Shown here: positions 40,629 to 52,567 of the stretch, piece after piece
Position numbering within the stretch: position 1 is the stretch's first letter
Layout: each line of letters begins with the position of its first letter
Assembly: GCA_905182985.1 (NCBI GenBank)
Contig: CAJJDN010000028.1
Span: forward strand, 597,807-661,806
DNA length: 64,000 bases
Reading direction: 5' to 3'
Origin: Paramecium sonneborni
Lineage: Eukaryota > Ciliophora > Oligohymenophorea > Peniculida > Parameciidae
The notes under the pieces: model-generated
The model's input: the letters and a program-made list of their open reading frames with translations, nothing else
The model's database searches: none
Told to the model about the DNA's origin: nothing
Translations under genes and position numbers: made by a program

Positions 40629-41429
40629 TCATGAAAATTATTAAACCAAGGATCTAACATACTTTTTACATAATGGACATGATCCCTTATTGGATAACCA
40701 AGTATCAACACATCCTGAATGAAATCAAAAATAAGTATAATAATAATACCTATGTAAGCATGGTAAAAATCGAATTTTTTCATTTTCCTCAAAAGAAGAA
40801 ATACATATACTGCATTTCTTATTTTCATCATCCCAACATTAAGCTTTACTCTATCTATAAACTATTTCACTTAAAGCTGCAATTTCGTTTTAATCTAATC
40901 CATATTTTGGTTAATGATGTATTCTCCTTCTTCCTTAGTCTTATCTTCTCATCCGATTACCATAATATTCCTAATCCAATCTATAATTTTATTAGTTTCT
41001 TCTATTTTAATGATACTAATATTAATCTTAATAATAATTTTATAATTAATTATATTATCTCTGATGATAATAGATATTTTAATAAGGTTACTATCTCATT
41101 TAATTATTTTAATAATATTGATAGTGCTGATCATATTAATAATTTATCTACTAAAATTGTTATTAATTTCTGTGTCTTTATTCTCTCTCTAAAGAACTAA
41201 ATTCCTAAATATTATGTCCATTTCTTTAATTGGATAATTGCTAACTGCTTTGTCTTGTTCCTGCAAATGGTCTTTCTTAGATTTCCTTAGATTCTTCTAT
41301 TAATTGAATTGGGATCAAAGAACAATCTTTTAGATATTTATCATATATAGATTGTGCTGCTTAATCATTATCATAAAGTGGTTATGAAATCACAAGATTC
41401 TCTGAAATAACATTATTTGGTTAATTCAT
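40629..41429 (-). CDS. Gln/Tyr-rich RING-H2 protein with an abnormal intron
   Basis: 258 residues if a 24-nt segment, 40736-40759, is removed. The middle is Gln/Tyr/Asn-rich (QINYQYDQHYQYYQNNQMRQ). The C-terminal RING-H2 reads KCSICISSFEENEKIRFLPC, then LH|RFHSGCVDTWLSNKGSCP, then LCK. At the bar the genome has GTATTA...TTTTTG: it begins like an intron but ends TTG, not AG, and it holds an in-frame TGA. Removing exactly these 24 nt restores the perfect CxHxFHxxC spacing. Either the splice site is mutated or a base is wrong. An upstream ATG at 41480 would add a hydrophobic leader. Confidence 0.7.
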
Positions 41430-41476
41430 TCTATTAACAGTTAAATAAATAAAATTATAAATTAATAACAGTATAT

Positions 41477-42624
41477 TCATGATTATCTCAATAATTTTCC
41501 AACATTTTTATTCTGCTGTTTAGAAAATGTATTCCATAATAATCCAACTGTTGCAATTCCTCCAATCAAAACATAAAATTTATAGTCTTTAAAAATACTA
41601 TAATTTGCTTTTTATTTCATTTTTCTTAATTCCCCAATAGTTTTATTGATAATTACTTTGCATTATCCATATCTTTTTAATTCATAAAATGCCATATTCT
41701 ATTAAGTGATAGTATGACTTATAATGTTGTTTTAAATACAAAAATTAGAATATAGTCTATTTGCTGAAATATAACAAACCTTTAAAATATATATAGAACT
41801 TACTTTCAATTTAATTTAGAATTTTTTCTATCCAACATATAATTCCTTTAAATCAAAATACTTTTCATAATCAAAATTAATATCTCCATTAACAAACAAA
41901 AGGACTGTGATTGTTTTTTATTTATAATAATCATTAAATGTTTAAAAGAAACTATATCAAAAGATATTAATTACTTTTCATCAGTGCTTGTTTAATATAA
42001 CAATTATTTTAAGATATGAGATCTTATTTTGTATAATTCTTCTTTTAATTATGAATTTGTAATACGAAACCTAACATCTATATAGATTAATTCTCCTTTG
42101 TTTAATTCTCCAAAATCTTTAAAATATTCGTTTTCATAGAGTTCTATGAATTCTGAATTTTGAAGAAATCCACCTTTATTTTTTTTTTCAATTGATTAAC
42201 TTAATGTGCTACTAGTCTGACTAACATTTTCTTCTGGAACTAATAATTGCTTAAATTATTAGATTAATTTTTTAAAAGAAACAGCTGATTTTGCAAAAAA
42301 GTATTTGGAATGAATCTTTTAACGATATTACAAATCAATTTATTCTTAAATATATCTGCTTAAGATTGTTTCTAAAGTTTTCTTATCTTAAATTTGCTCT
42401 ATTAAGGTTCTATACAAAGTATTTGTTAATATTTGATCACAATTATCAGTAATCAAGTCATAAAAATACTTTTCTAAGAAATGAGACTAATTTTCAGGCC
42501 CAAGATCTTACTCTAAAATGCTCTTAGAACTAGAAATATCATCCAGCATATTCTTTTCTAAAGAAAATTTAATATACAAAAAATAAATTTAATTTTTGCT
42601 AGAAATTAGTGTATTCTTAATCAT
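41477..42624 (-). CDS. C-terminally anchored membrane protein, unknown
   Basis: 374 residues with intron 41952-41974 (23 nt); 366 if 41780-41803 (24 nt, AAG end, no TGA) is also spliced. The N-terminal 200 residues are soluble and helical (TLETILSRYIQEQID). A beta-like part follows (LIYIDVRFRI, TITVLLFVNGDINFDYEKYF) and then MAFYELKRYGQCKVIINKTI with one membrane span YVLIGGIATVGLLW near the end. The order is faintly like MUL1/GIDE-type membrane proteins but lacks a RING; I make no assignment. The TGA overlaps a possible ATG of the next gene (ATGA). Confidence 0.55.
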
Positions 42625-42711
42625 TCTACTTCATTTAAAACTGATAAAATTGAAGAAGAATGCTGAGAGATTCAATAAATTTAAAGATAAATAAATAATC
42701 AATTAAATTTA

Positions 42712-43629
42712 ATGGTTTAGAATTTTGAAAATTGTTTAACCCTTCTTCCATTTGGAATAAATATTCTTATAAGAGGACTTTCAAAACAATTAAGAATTTT
42801 CATATTTACCATAATAATCGGAATTTAAATAATGACATTTTTAACAATTAAACCTTAAAATTGTCATCAAATAGAGTGCCCAAAGATTGAAAAAAATAAT
42901 GAAAGAATATTATTCTATGAGAAGTATAACATTTAGGATGATGATTTAAATCTTTTAAGATCAGAGCATTTTTAGTAGGCCTATATAATAAATGCATTTA
43001 ATTTCTAACTAGGAGTATTCTTAATTTTTTTCCCTTTATTTTATTAAGAGAAGTATGAAAAGATAATGAATTCTGTTCTTTATGTTATTTTAGTAATTTT
43101 TTCCTTAGAAGCATCATTATTATTAACTACAGAAATTATTAGGTAATTCAATATATTAAGATTAGAATTCCACTATTTGATTTTACTTATTTCGAATTCT
43201 TCTCATTTATTAAAATTCAAGAAATATCCATAATCCTAATAGTAAGAGAAATTTGCTCCTTTTTTAATAAAACAAATTAAGACTTACTAAGAGAAGCATT
43301 AATATTTTAAAGAAATAAGATAAGAGATTAGGAATAATTAAATTAAATAGAGAATAAATTAAGATGTCTTGAAGAAAAACCATAAAAAAGCATTTTTTCT
43401 ACAGAAAATACAAGATATTTTATTGGTGTTTTTGGAATATTGCAAATGTTTTTATGAAAGATATATAAACTATGATATTATGTGTATTTCAATATAAGAA
43501 TATCCTGAAAAATTTACCAAATATGAAAATTTCTAGAAGAGTCTTTAATTTTGTTATTTGTTAATTATCTAACTAATAAATATGTGGCTTTTTAATGATA
43601 AAATTGATAAAAATAATGCAAAAATTTGA
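42712..43629 (+). CDS. multi-span membrane protein, unknown
   Basis: One exon, 305 residues. Three likely membrane helices: LRIFIFTIIIGIQIMTFLTI near residue 30, FQLGVFLIFFPLFY near 100 and SVLYVILVIFSLEASLLLTT near 120. A Cys pair in NCHQIECPKIE could form a disulfide in the lumenal loop. The C-terminal half is basic and helical (KTYQEKHQYFKEIRQEIRNN) and ends without a motif I know. Divergent from the gene at 42624 with 87 bp between starts. Confidence 0.6.
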
Positions 43630-43704
43630 ATTCTAAATTGAATCAATTTGAAAAGATGTATAATAATGATAGAACATTCTTCTTTTTTTTTAAAAATTTA
43701 TGTA

Positions 43705-44001
43705 TCAAATATCATGATTCATTGGCTCTTCATTAAAAGACCTTTCTACTGAATTAACAACTGCAAAGACCACTCCATTTAGTACAACATTGTATTATCT
43801 ATGTGGATCTAAGATTTATATATTTATGATACTTGTATAATCATATTCTTTTGGTTAAGTTCCTACATGAATTTTAGTTGATTGATACAAATTAGTAGTT
43901 TGTTTATCTTAAGTTATCATAAAATTTTAAAGACTTAATTAAGACTTTGTAGATTATTTAGAGCTTCTCTTTTACTTTTCTTTAGAAACACAAACTCCCA
44001 T
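43705..44001 (-). CDS. small MGxC acylated-type protein (paralogue 1)
   Basis: 90 residues if intron 43809-43832 (24 nt, multiple of three, no TGA) is spliced, 98 if not. It starts MGVCVSKEKQKRSSK: Gly2 and Cys4 fit N-myristoylation plus palmitoylation, with a basic cluster after, a typical membrane or ciliary targeting signal. The conserved end is DPHRQYNVVLNGVVFAVVNS unspliced, or TNPHRQYNVV spliced, which matches the paralogue at 46418 (SNPHRQFNVLINGVRFEIIN). No known family. Confidence 0.65.
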
Positions 44002-44966
44002 TCTTTAAAATAAATATAATAATTAAAATGTTGTAATATAAAGAGATACAAGTAATGATAAATATCATTCTTTTCAAACCATTTTTCAAATTTTACCAGC
44101 AAATTTTGTAAAAAAGTTTAACAATTCAATTATTCATTCGAAACGTGTTTAAAAGTTAAAATGCAAACAACTTTCGAAAATTATGATTTGATAGAAAATT
44201 AATTATCCAGCTAAAATGTTTTATATAAAAATCCATTTATTCTGCAAAAATCAACAACTTGTTTATCGATTTAACAATTCGTTATTTTTATAATTTACAT
44301 TAATTTTATATAAATTTACAATAATAATATAGTGAGGCATTGTTATTGTTAATTAAAAAAAAATTAATTTCAAAGAATGATCAATAAATTATTTTCTTAT
44401 TAGCTTTTGTTTTAACTGTTTATTTGTTATGAGAAAATAGTTTTTATTGTACATCATGTACATTTCATTGAAGTTTGTCTACTGAGAGATATTTCTATAA
44501 TAAATTTGGATTAGATTTAGCAAATTTACAAAAATTTGTCATTCATAAGAAGAATTTGATATTTAATAAAAATGTTAGAAGTTGTTATTAAGAAATATTT
44601 CATTATTTCTAATACATTTTATTTCTTATTTAATATTTTATTTCAATTTTTTATTAATTTTTTACAGATCAATAATTATTATTAACTTAATTTACTAACT
44701 AAAACGTGAATTTCTATTTTCTTATGATTCATTTAGTTCAAACTTAAATTTTTTTTGTTATACTTTAATTTTTATATTGATTTTCAAAAAGCTAATCAAC
44801 TATGGAAATTTTATTTCTTTGTTTATACATAAGCAAGTAATATATTAATAAATGAGTAAATTCAACTTATAAACTTCTTTGAAATAAAAAACTTTAGAGT
44901 TATTTAAGATAAAAAATTGTTATTTAATTTTATAGTCTAATTTCATATATTATTTAACATAAAAAG
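44002..44966 (+). other. intergenic region, no gene seen
   Basis: 965 bp of AT-rich DNA between the small MGxC gene (minus) and the coiled-coil gene (plus). No coding frame or repeat recognised. It must hold the divergent promoters of both. Confidence 0.5.
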
Positions 44967-46139
44967 ATGATTTGCGATTGTGTTCATTTAAGATCTGAGT
45001 TAGAGAATATTAGAAATAAATAATCAATATTGCTTAAAGACCATTAAATGTAGTTAGAATTAATAAGAACAAAAACAAAAGAATAATATGAAAGTTTATT
45101 GGAAACACAAAAATAAGGATTATTGGGAGTGCAAAAAATAAATGAATAGGAAATTAACAAGTTAAAAGAAATTATTGCAATTAAGAATTCTGAAATAGAA
45201 TCTTTAATTTAGACTAACTAAAAATATCGAGCTCAGTTAAATTAAGAAGAACAAATTAGTAACTTAAAGATTTAAAATCTTAAGAAAGAATCATAAGAAA
45301 TTCTTTCATTAATCTCAAAATATCAAGAGGAAATTAGTTTACTAAAAGAAGAGCAACCTCAAAGAGAAGATCTATTAAATGAATAACATTAATTGCGAAT
45401 AGAAGAAATTTAAAATTATTATTCAAAATTATTAAAACAACATGGAAAAGAAAAGCAAGAAGTACTTGTAAAATTAGATGAATTAGTTTAAAAAGAAAAA
45501 AGTCTTAACGAATAAATAAATAATTAACTTACATAAATTTAATTATTAAAATTAGAATTGTTAGAAAAAACATCAATAATTGATTAAAATGATAAGGATA
45601 TATAAAAATTAAAGTTAGAATTATTGAAATTATAGAATTAATAATAATAAAGCATTAATGAAAATTAATTAAAAAAACAATCTCTTTAACAAGATTAAGA
45701 ATTAATTGTTCAGCAGTATGAATTGCAATTAGATAACTAAAAAAACTAAATTTAACAACTACGTAATTCTTTTGAATAGGTATTAATATATTTTTTAATT
45801 TTTAGCTTACTATGAAGTGTAATGAACTCAATGAAGAAACCTACAAGTAAAATTTAATAATTAAATCTTAAAATAATACAATAAGAGAATAAGAAGCCTT
45901 ACTTGAAAAGTTAGAAATACATTCTTAAACTAACAATATGTAATTTAATCAAATGATGGAAAATTAGAAAAGAAGATTAGAATAGGCTTATTAATATTAA
46001 TTAGAGAGCCTTAAAAAATCATTTTAAACATAAGTAAATAATTAAAAATATTTAGATTATTTTGCTATAATAATAATAAGCTGATGAAAGCATATTAGGA
46101 AAATAAAGGTTGATAAGAAGGAGCGTAGCTGATCTCTGA
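44967..46139 (+). CDS. long coiled-coil protein
   Basis: 374 residues; introns 45780-45805 (26 nt) and 46034-46055 (22). After a short Cys-containing start (MICDCVHLRSELENIRNKQ) the whole protein is heptad coiled coil rich in Gln, Leu, Glu and Lys (NKLKEIIAIKNSEIESLIQ, QQYELQLDNQKNQIQQLRNS). It ends in a basic tail LGKQRLIRRSVADL. Much of the Gln is TAA/TAG. Likely structural; no motor or enzyme motif. It sits between the two MGxC paralogues. Confidence 0.75.
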
Positions 46140-46417
46140 ATATTTATAAAAGTAAATTAAAATAAATAAAAAGAAAAATAATTTAACAATTTAAACTTGA
46201 CAATTTTTAAAAAAATTAAAATTTTTACATTTTCATGATAAAGAATACATTTGTGCTTAAGTTATTCTATTTTTATTTCTTATTCAATGAAAGAGATTTG
46301 ATGATAGATAAAAATTCTTATATTAAAATTAAAAAACATTATCTAAATTTGTTTTTATACTTGTTTATAAATTTTAAGGCATATAATCATATATTTTATT
46401 GAGTTTTAGGTGATTAG

Positions 46418-46715
46418 TCATTCTTCTAGACTTTCCATTGAAAAAATACATTCTTCAATTGAGTTAATAATTTCAAACCGCACCCCGTTTATAAGAACAT
46501 TAAATTATCTATGAGGATCTTGAATAAGAATAATATTTACTTGAAGGATCATAATTTTATGGTTGACGAGGAACAATTGAATTGTAAATAGGTTATTAAA
46601 TACTTTCTTTTGTATTGGTTATCTTTTATAAAATGGAAGGGTTTGAGGAATAATATGAAGTAGGATTTGGATTGATAACATTTTAAATTTTTTTTCTTGA
46701 ATTACAGATGCCCAT
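46418..46715 (-). CDS. small MGxC acylated-type protein (paralogue 2)
   Basis: 91 residues; intron 46519-46540 (22 nt, ending CAAG) at the same position as the 24-nt candidate intron of the gene at 43705. It starts MGICNSRKKIQNV, again Gly2/Cys4 plus basic residues. The conserved core is DPSNPHRQFNVLINGVRFEI and the end is acidic (EECIFSMESLEE). Here the intron is not a multiple of three, so splicing is required, which supports splicing in the paralogue. Confidence 0.68.
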
Positions 46716-47518
46716 TATTTAGTTAATAATTGAAAATTTTGTTCAATAAAATTTTGGTTTTTAAATATAGAAAAGAGGGATTATTACTGAAAGTTTTATA
46801 ATAAGAAATCTATTTTCTATGAAATTATGATTTTATATCATTTAAAAATTGTAACAAGAATGTTTTTTGGGAATATTTGAAATAGGTAGTTGTTCAGCAA
46901 TTGTTTTTATCTTTTGTTTGTATCTTTTTATTTATTGATATGAAACAATTTTGTGACTTTTATTTATTATTGATGAATGGAAATGATGTTTCTTGACTTT
47001 TTTTATTTTTTTTTCTTATTTTTTTATCTGAAATAAGGTTTAGAATTATTATTATAGAAAATTGTGTTTTTGATAAAATCTCTTGATAAATTTTTTCTTG
47101 ATGTGAATGTGATAATAGAGAACTAAAGAAATCAAGATAGAAAAAGCTTATTATATTGTAAGTTTTTATATGAATTTTTTAATTGAATAAGGTTATATGA
47201 AAGTTAATTTCAGATAATTATAAAAAATTAAGTCTAATATAAAATAAAAATTGGAACAAAAATTTTTAGCATAAAATTAGGGAAATTCTTATTGAATTAG
47301 ATTTAATTAAGTAATTAAGGTAGATATATTTTTAAGAGAGTATTGATTGAACAAGAAATTTATCTGTTTTAAAAATAAAAAAATTTATAAATTATTTGAA
47401 TCATTTTATAAGATTAAGCTTATTTGAGAATAATAATAAAATAATTTAAAAGAGTTAGAATTTAGAAATTTTAATTGTTATAAAATTAAAACATAATTTC
47501 AAGGAAATTTCAAAAAAT
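46716..47518 (+). other. intergenic region, no gene seen
   Basis: 803 bp, AT-rich, with several T-runs. No coding frame. A trinucleotide-like stretch near 47575 (ATT/GTT/TTG repeats) already belongs to the poly-Gln region of the next minus-strand gene. Confidence 0.5.
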
Positions 47519-48972
47519 TCATTTTTTCTTCTATTAAAATTATTTTACGTCAATTTTAATATGATTAGGAGTCTATTATTATTATTATTGTTATTATTGC
47601 TATTGTTGTTATTGTTAATGTTTTCTTTTTTGTGAATATATATCATCAAAGCAAGCAGAGGAATTACTTTCATTTGGAAATTATTTTTTCACTTAATTCA
47701 CATCCCAAGGTGGTTTATAAACACTTGAAGTATTTGAACTATCCAAATGAACTTAAAATTCTTTTTATACTATAGGTTTATAAATTAAACTTTGTTTAGG
47801 AGATTACATATTTGAATTAATTTTTATTGAAACTCCTTTTAATTGATCTGGTTTAGTCAACTCTTTTTTTTCAGAAAAGTTATTTTAAGAATAATTTTAT
47901 AAATATAATTGTCTATCTTCTTGAAGAAAATTCTATTATTATTATGGTTATTATTTAATCTATTTATTGGATGAGGAATAGTTCTATTAAAATTATTATT
48001 TTTCTTCACCTTAAAATTCAATTAAGGGGCTTTTCTAATTATATTTTTACTAATAAAATAGTAAAACTGTATTACTTATTGGTTGTTTTATTTTTCTAAA
48101 AGTTTTTAATAGTTGGATGTAAATATTTCTGACTTAGGGATATTTTTATATGAAGGCCCAATTTACTACTCGATTCTGCTTTTCAAATTCATTAGATCTG
48201 AATTCACTTAAAATACTAAATCTTATTCTTCTTAATCTATTTCAAATTAATAATTATTAAATTAAACAGATGTCTCATCAAAATTTTGTGGTTTTTTATC
48301 TTTAATAATTCTACTATTATCTTTATTTATATATTTTTATTCTTATCCACTATCTGTATCTGAAGGAAAATTTTTTTTTAATATTACATTACTTTTCTTA
48401 AAATTATCTTATGATTTATTAATTGGACTAGGAGACTTACTTTTATTTTCTATATCTGTAAAATCTTCAGAAGAGGATTGTTCTGATTTTTTAAATCTAT
48501 GATTACTTTATCTTCCTCTATTTGGAATTTAATTATATGAATTATTAGTTCCAAAACTATCCAAGATTGGTATATTTTAATTTTGAAAAGAATTGGATTA
48601 ATTATAGAGTTCTTTAAAATCAACTTCTTAAATTCTTGTGTTTTAAGTAATATTATTTGATCTAAATCTAAAATCTTTACTTATTCTTTCAAATTCATGT
48701 TAAAAAGTCAATATTTTATTTTCTTTTTGTAAAAGGTTTTTGATATCTTTTAGATTGTATAATGAGTTTAAAGTAAACTTACAATTAGAAAAAAGATGAG
48801 CATTTACGAAAAGACATTCATGAATCATTAAGTTTTCATTACTAAAGTTTAAAGCCTTATTTAATAAGTCATAATTGTCTGGTTCATGAAAAGTGAATTA
48901 TCTATCAAATTAAAATTTATTTGATGAAAAAGACCTATCTGAATTTGATGGGCCTATTTTCGATTAACCCAT
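47519..48972 (-). CDS. disordered protein with poly-glutamine tract
   Basis: 475 residues; intron 48050-48075 (26 nt). It starts MGQSKIGPSNSDRSF, so Gly2 could be myristoylated. Residues 30-100 look folded (HEPDNYDLLNKALNFSNENL and SLYNLKDIKNLLQKENK); the rest is Ser/Asn/Gln/Lys-rich. About 15 consecutive Gln near the C-terminus are written with mixed TAA, TAG and CAA, so the run is not a pure triplet repeat in DNA. The end is IKIDVKQFQQKKK. No known domain. Confidence 0.7.
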
Positions 48973-49161
48973 TTTTAACTTTTATATAATTATAATACTA
49001 TTTTAAATAAACTTTGATTAGATCTGCAAGAATGTTATCAAATGTAAATCTAATTAGATATCTTAGATACACATTCAAACTATTAAATCCCTATTTTACC
49101 TGATAAATATCAACTATAAATCATATACTAAATATTTATAAATTTAATAAATATAATAATC

Positions 49162-49770
49162 ATGGCAGCTGCAGTTTAAGTTTATTCGGATGCTATAAGA
49201 AAAACATTAGAAGCTACATTATGTTTAAGATCTTTTCCATCAGAAATTATAGAAAAGCAAAGTAAACCAGAAATTGAATTGAATGGGTAATTATATACAA
49301 TTTATTAGTTGTTTAGTTATTCATCAAGAACAAGACCTATAGTTTTATCACCTATATATTTATGTAGAAGTGAAAAAGAAAAATGTGTTATTGAACCTTC
49401 AATTAATTCAACAAGAGTAATTCTATATTATAAAATATATAGATTAGCTTTTCAATTAAAGCTCTTGACGAAGTTGATAGACTCATTGGTGAAAAATTTG
49501 CCAAATATATGGCAGTAAGGGCTGACTATTTTGAAATATTAAGAAGAAAACCAATTCCAGTATGTTTCTATCTTTATCATTTAGGGGTATGATATAAGTT
49601 TCTTGATTTTGGATTCTCATTTAGAAAAATATAGTGTTCAAGGAATTATTAATTTTATTATAGATTATGTTGAAAATATTGATAAGGATCTTAGTGATAT
49701 TAAATTGAATATCAACACATAAGCTAGAATTACAGCTGCTTGTTTTGTTGGAGGCTTAGCAAATTAATGA
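49162..49770 (+). CDS. ARPC4: ARP2/3 complex subunit 4 (p20)
   Basis: 175 residues; introns 49287-49316 (30 nt, multiple of three, no TGA), 49417-49442 (26) and 49560-49584 (25). Matches ARPC4 along its length: SDAIRKTLEATLCLRSFPSE, SEKEKCVIEPSINSTRVSIS, LIGEKFAKYMAVRADYFEIL, RRKPIPGYDISFLI and NFIIDYVENIDKDLSDIKLN. ARPC4 pairs with ARPC2 to form the core of the ARP2/3 complex that nucleates branched actin in the cytosol. Family length is about 168. Leaving the 30-nt intron in would insert a peptide with no counterpart in other ARPC4 proteins. Confidence 0.94.
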
Positions 49771-49842
49771 GTATCAAATAAAAAATTATATAATATCAGT
49801 TGATCAAATATTTGTAAAATAAATTTGAAATAATAACAAAAT

Positions 49843-51324
49843 ATGAATGCCTAATTCTAAACTAATTATGACACAAGGGTAACTTTTATTCCTTAGAAAA
49901 AGAAAGAGTTTTAATATAACACTAAATAACCAGAAATAAATGTCCTTTAAAATTATGAATCTTAAAACAATAAAATAGAATCCATACCTGGACATATTAG
50001 ATCCAAATCATATGAACATGATTGTTTTACAAAAGCATAAAATACTTTTGGAATTAATTCTGATTAATCATAACCATAACCTTTAAAAACAAAGCGATAA
50101 CATAGTATCTCCTAAAAAGAAAATGATCCAGGTTTTATATCTCCCAAATTCAGATATGAAAGCTGTGATGCTCTTGTTACTAGAAAATCTTAAAAGTAAT
50201 CTCTAATTTACCTTTTATTTTAGTAGTTTTATCAATGAATTATAAGAATGTGTGGATCTTTCAAAAGTTACTGAATTATCTATGTAATCCTAATTGTCTC
50301 CATCCAAAACTTATAGTGAATTATAAAAAAAAATTGAATCTAGAGATAGTTTAATCGATGAACTATAAAAATAATTAACTAATACATTAAAAAACATGAC
50401 TTTATAGATAGATTTACTAAGAAATGAAAAAAATAAAGTAATTTAATAATAAATCAGATAAATTGAAATCTATGAACAATAATTATAGGAATGTAGATAA
50501 GAAATTTAACTTAAAAATAAAGATTTATTTCTATTAAAAATAAATCAAAAGGATTTTAAAAAAGTTATCAAAACTAAATAAGATAAAAATTATATCAATT
50601 GTATAGATATTATCTTATTTTTTATTAGCTAATTCTTAGAACTTTTAATCTAAAAAAGATTGTATGTGTTCACAATTAGAAAGAGAAAATAAAGCTTTGT
50701 TAGCTAAAGTTGATTAATTTAGACAATAACTTCATGATCTCAAATAAAGTCTTGAATTTAATAATCTCTCTATCAATAATCAAATTTCTGTAATTGAAAA
50801 GTGTGATTTAACATAATTTGAAAAAACATTTAAACAATTGGCAGAAGAACTTAATTTAACTATTGAAAGCAAAAATATTAATTCAAGCTTTAGTTTACTA
50901 AATCAAGAGGTTATTGAAGGGGTTAAAACACTCAAATAATAGTTTAAAGAAAACGAAAAATTTATTAGATGCTTAAAAGACTTAATTATTTAATGTGCCC
51001 CTTAAGATTATTTCTGTTAATCAGATCCAAGTTTAAAAGAAGTTTGGAAATTTATAAAATAGATTTTATAATCATATTTAGAACATAAAAAATAAGCATA
51101 ATTAAACGAAGTAATTTTTCTATTTATTTCTAAGGATATAGTCTTCACATTATGCAAATATTTTAGATGTAATAAAGGTTAATTGAATCATAAAGGAGCC
51201 TGTCTAATAGTTGATTAAGAAGTTTATTAAAGAATAGTTGATAAAATTAAAAGAATATTAAATTTAACTAATTTAACAAATATTAGAGAACTTGATAGAA
51301 AATTAGATTATTATCTATAATGAA
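49843..51324 (+). CDS. coiled-coil protein with uncertain 3' end
   Basis: About 470 residues. Introns 50196-50223 (28 nt) and 50601-50628 (28) are needed; 51111-51134 (24, AAG, no TGA) is optional. The N-terminal 115 residues are polar (NNKIESIPGHIRSKSYEHDC) and the rest is coiled coil (QLERENKALLAKVDQFRQQL). The natural stop would be TGA 51322 after LDYYLQ, but the assembled frame is off by one after an A5 run at 51299-51303; the literal frame runs on into the neighbouring antisense gene. A one-base error in the run, or an atypical GTT-start intron near 51209, would explain it. Confidence 0.6.
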
Positions 51325-51559
51325 TAAGACTAGCGATAATTTTGAAGCTATTTGCTTTTATTCTTTTATTTAATGCCAACAAATATTCATTTTTTTTCAA
51401 TAATAAAAAAGTAATTGTAATTAAAATCCTATTTCATTTTGTCTAGAATTCATAATAATGAAATAAAGAACTATAAAAAAAAATTGTAAAATAGCATTTT
51501 GTTTTAAAATTACAACATGTTATTAATTTTTAATCAATTTTATCAAAATAATAAACATT

Positions 51560-52151
51560 TCATTTTTACTATAATCTATTTTTTTCATCTAATTCATTCT
51601 ATAGTCTTTATTTTTCCTCACATAGTTGTGAAACTTATTAAGTTAGATCAGAAACAATATTTTGCATCAATTAATAATGTTCTTCTAATTCATTTGCTCT
51701 TTTTTTCATTTCTTCAACATGATATTCTTCCTACTATTGCATAGTTTATTTTAAAACATTATTTTCTTGTTAAAGTTACTAAACTTTAGTATTGGAATTT
51801 TTTAGGTTTTTATTAGTAGAAATCACGATCTCTTATAATTTTTTGTTTTCTGATAATAGAACACTAAAATGCTATATAATTAAATTACTGCAATTTATTA
51901 ATTGTTTTTTATTATGACTCTTGAGTCTCTTGAATTTATTTATCTTTATCCACAACTGTTTATTTTAATTGTTGATTTTATTGTTTCAAAGTGTTAATTT
52001 CTTTTTCTAACTTTTCGTTAAACATAATCACTGCTTATAATTAATCTGTAAGATATCTAACTTAATCTTGTTTGGCATTTCCCACCTAAACTGACTTTAC
52101 ACTACCACTGTCACTAGGTTCATAATAAATGGAAGATCTAAATTAGTACAT
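51560..52151 (-). CDS. coiled-coil protein
   Basis: 188 residues; intron 51864-51888 (25 nt). After the start MYQFRSSIYYEPSDSGSVKS the chain is continuous coiled coil (FNEKLEKEINTLKQQNQQLK, LQQENNVLKQTMQQQEEYHV, QLCEEKQRLQNELDEKNRLQ). No further domain. Likely a cytoskeletal or scaffold component. Confidence 0.7.
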
Positions 52152-52567
52152 TCTTTTGACAAATAAGTCTTGTATAAATAAATTAATAAAACTTAAATAT
52201 TAATAACTTTATTTTAGTCTTTCATAATATTCAAAGCATTTTAAAAATAACTTACAGATTGAACTTGTAATAAAATAGGAAAAAATATATTTATATACTA
52301 AATTTATTATATTTTTGACATTTTTATTTTATAGCAATTTTTCATTATTTTAAGAATCAAAATTTAAATTGAATGCTGCCTTAATCTAAAGATAATTAGC
52401 TTAAAAAAACTTTCTCTAAAACTATTTTTAAAGTACAATGAAGAATTAGGAATAATAATATAATTCTATCTTATAAATTTTATTTTTTTTTTGTTGAATA
52501 TAGAATTGATTTTTCTAGTTAAAAATGAAAAAAAAATAAGCTTAATGATCATTTTGTTTGTTGGATT
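52152..52567 (+). other. intergenic region, no gene seen
   Basis: 416 bp of AT-rich DNA between divergent genes at 52151 (minus) and 52568 (plus). No coding frame; it presumably holds both promoters. Confidence 0.45.

Noticed and set aside
40673..41200. Plus-strand ORF of 175 codons
   Set aside because: It is antisense to the Gln/Tyr-rich RING-H2 gene, whose zinc ligands are recognisable on minus.
41477..41695. Separate 72-residue membrane protein
   Set aside because: Its frame is continuous with the upstream exons of the gene starting at 42624, so it is the C-terminal anchor of that protein.
47570..47640. Microsatellite of ATT/GTT units
   Set aside because: It is the antisense of the poly-Gln run (TAA/TAG/CAA codons) of the minus-strand gene, not an independent repeat.
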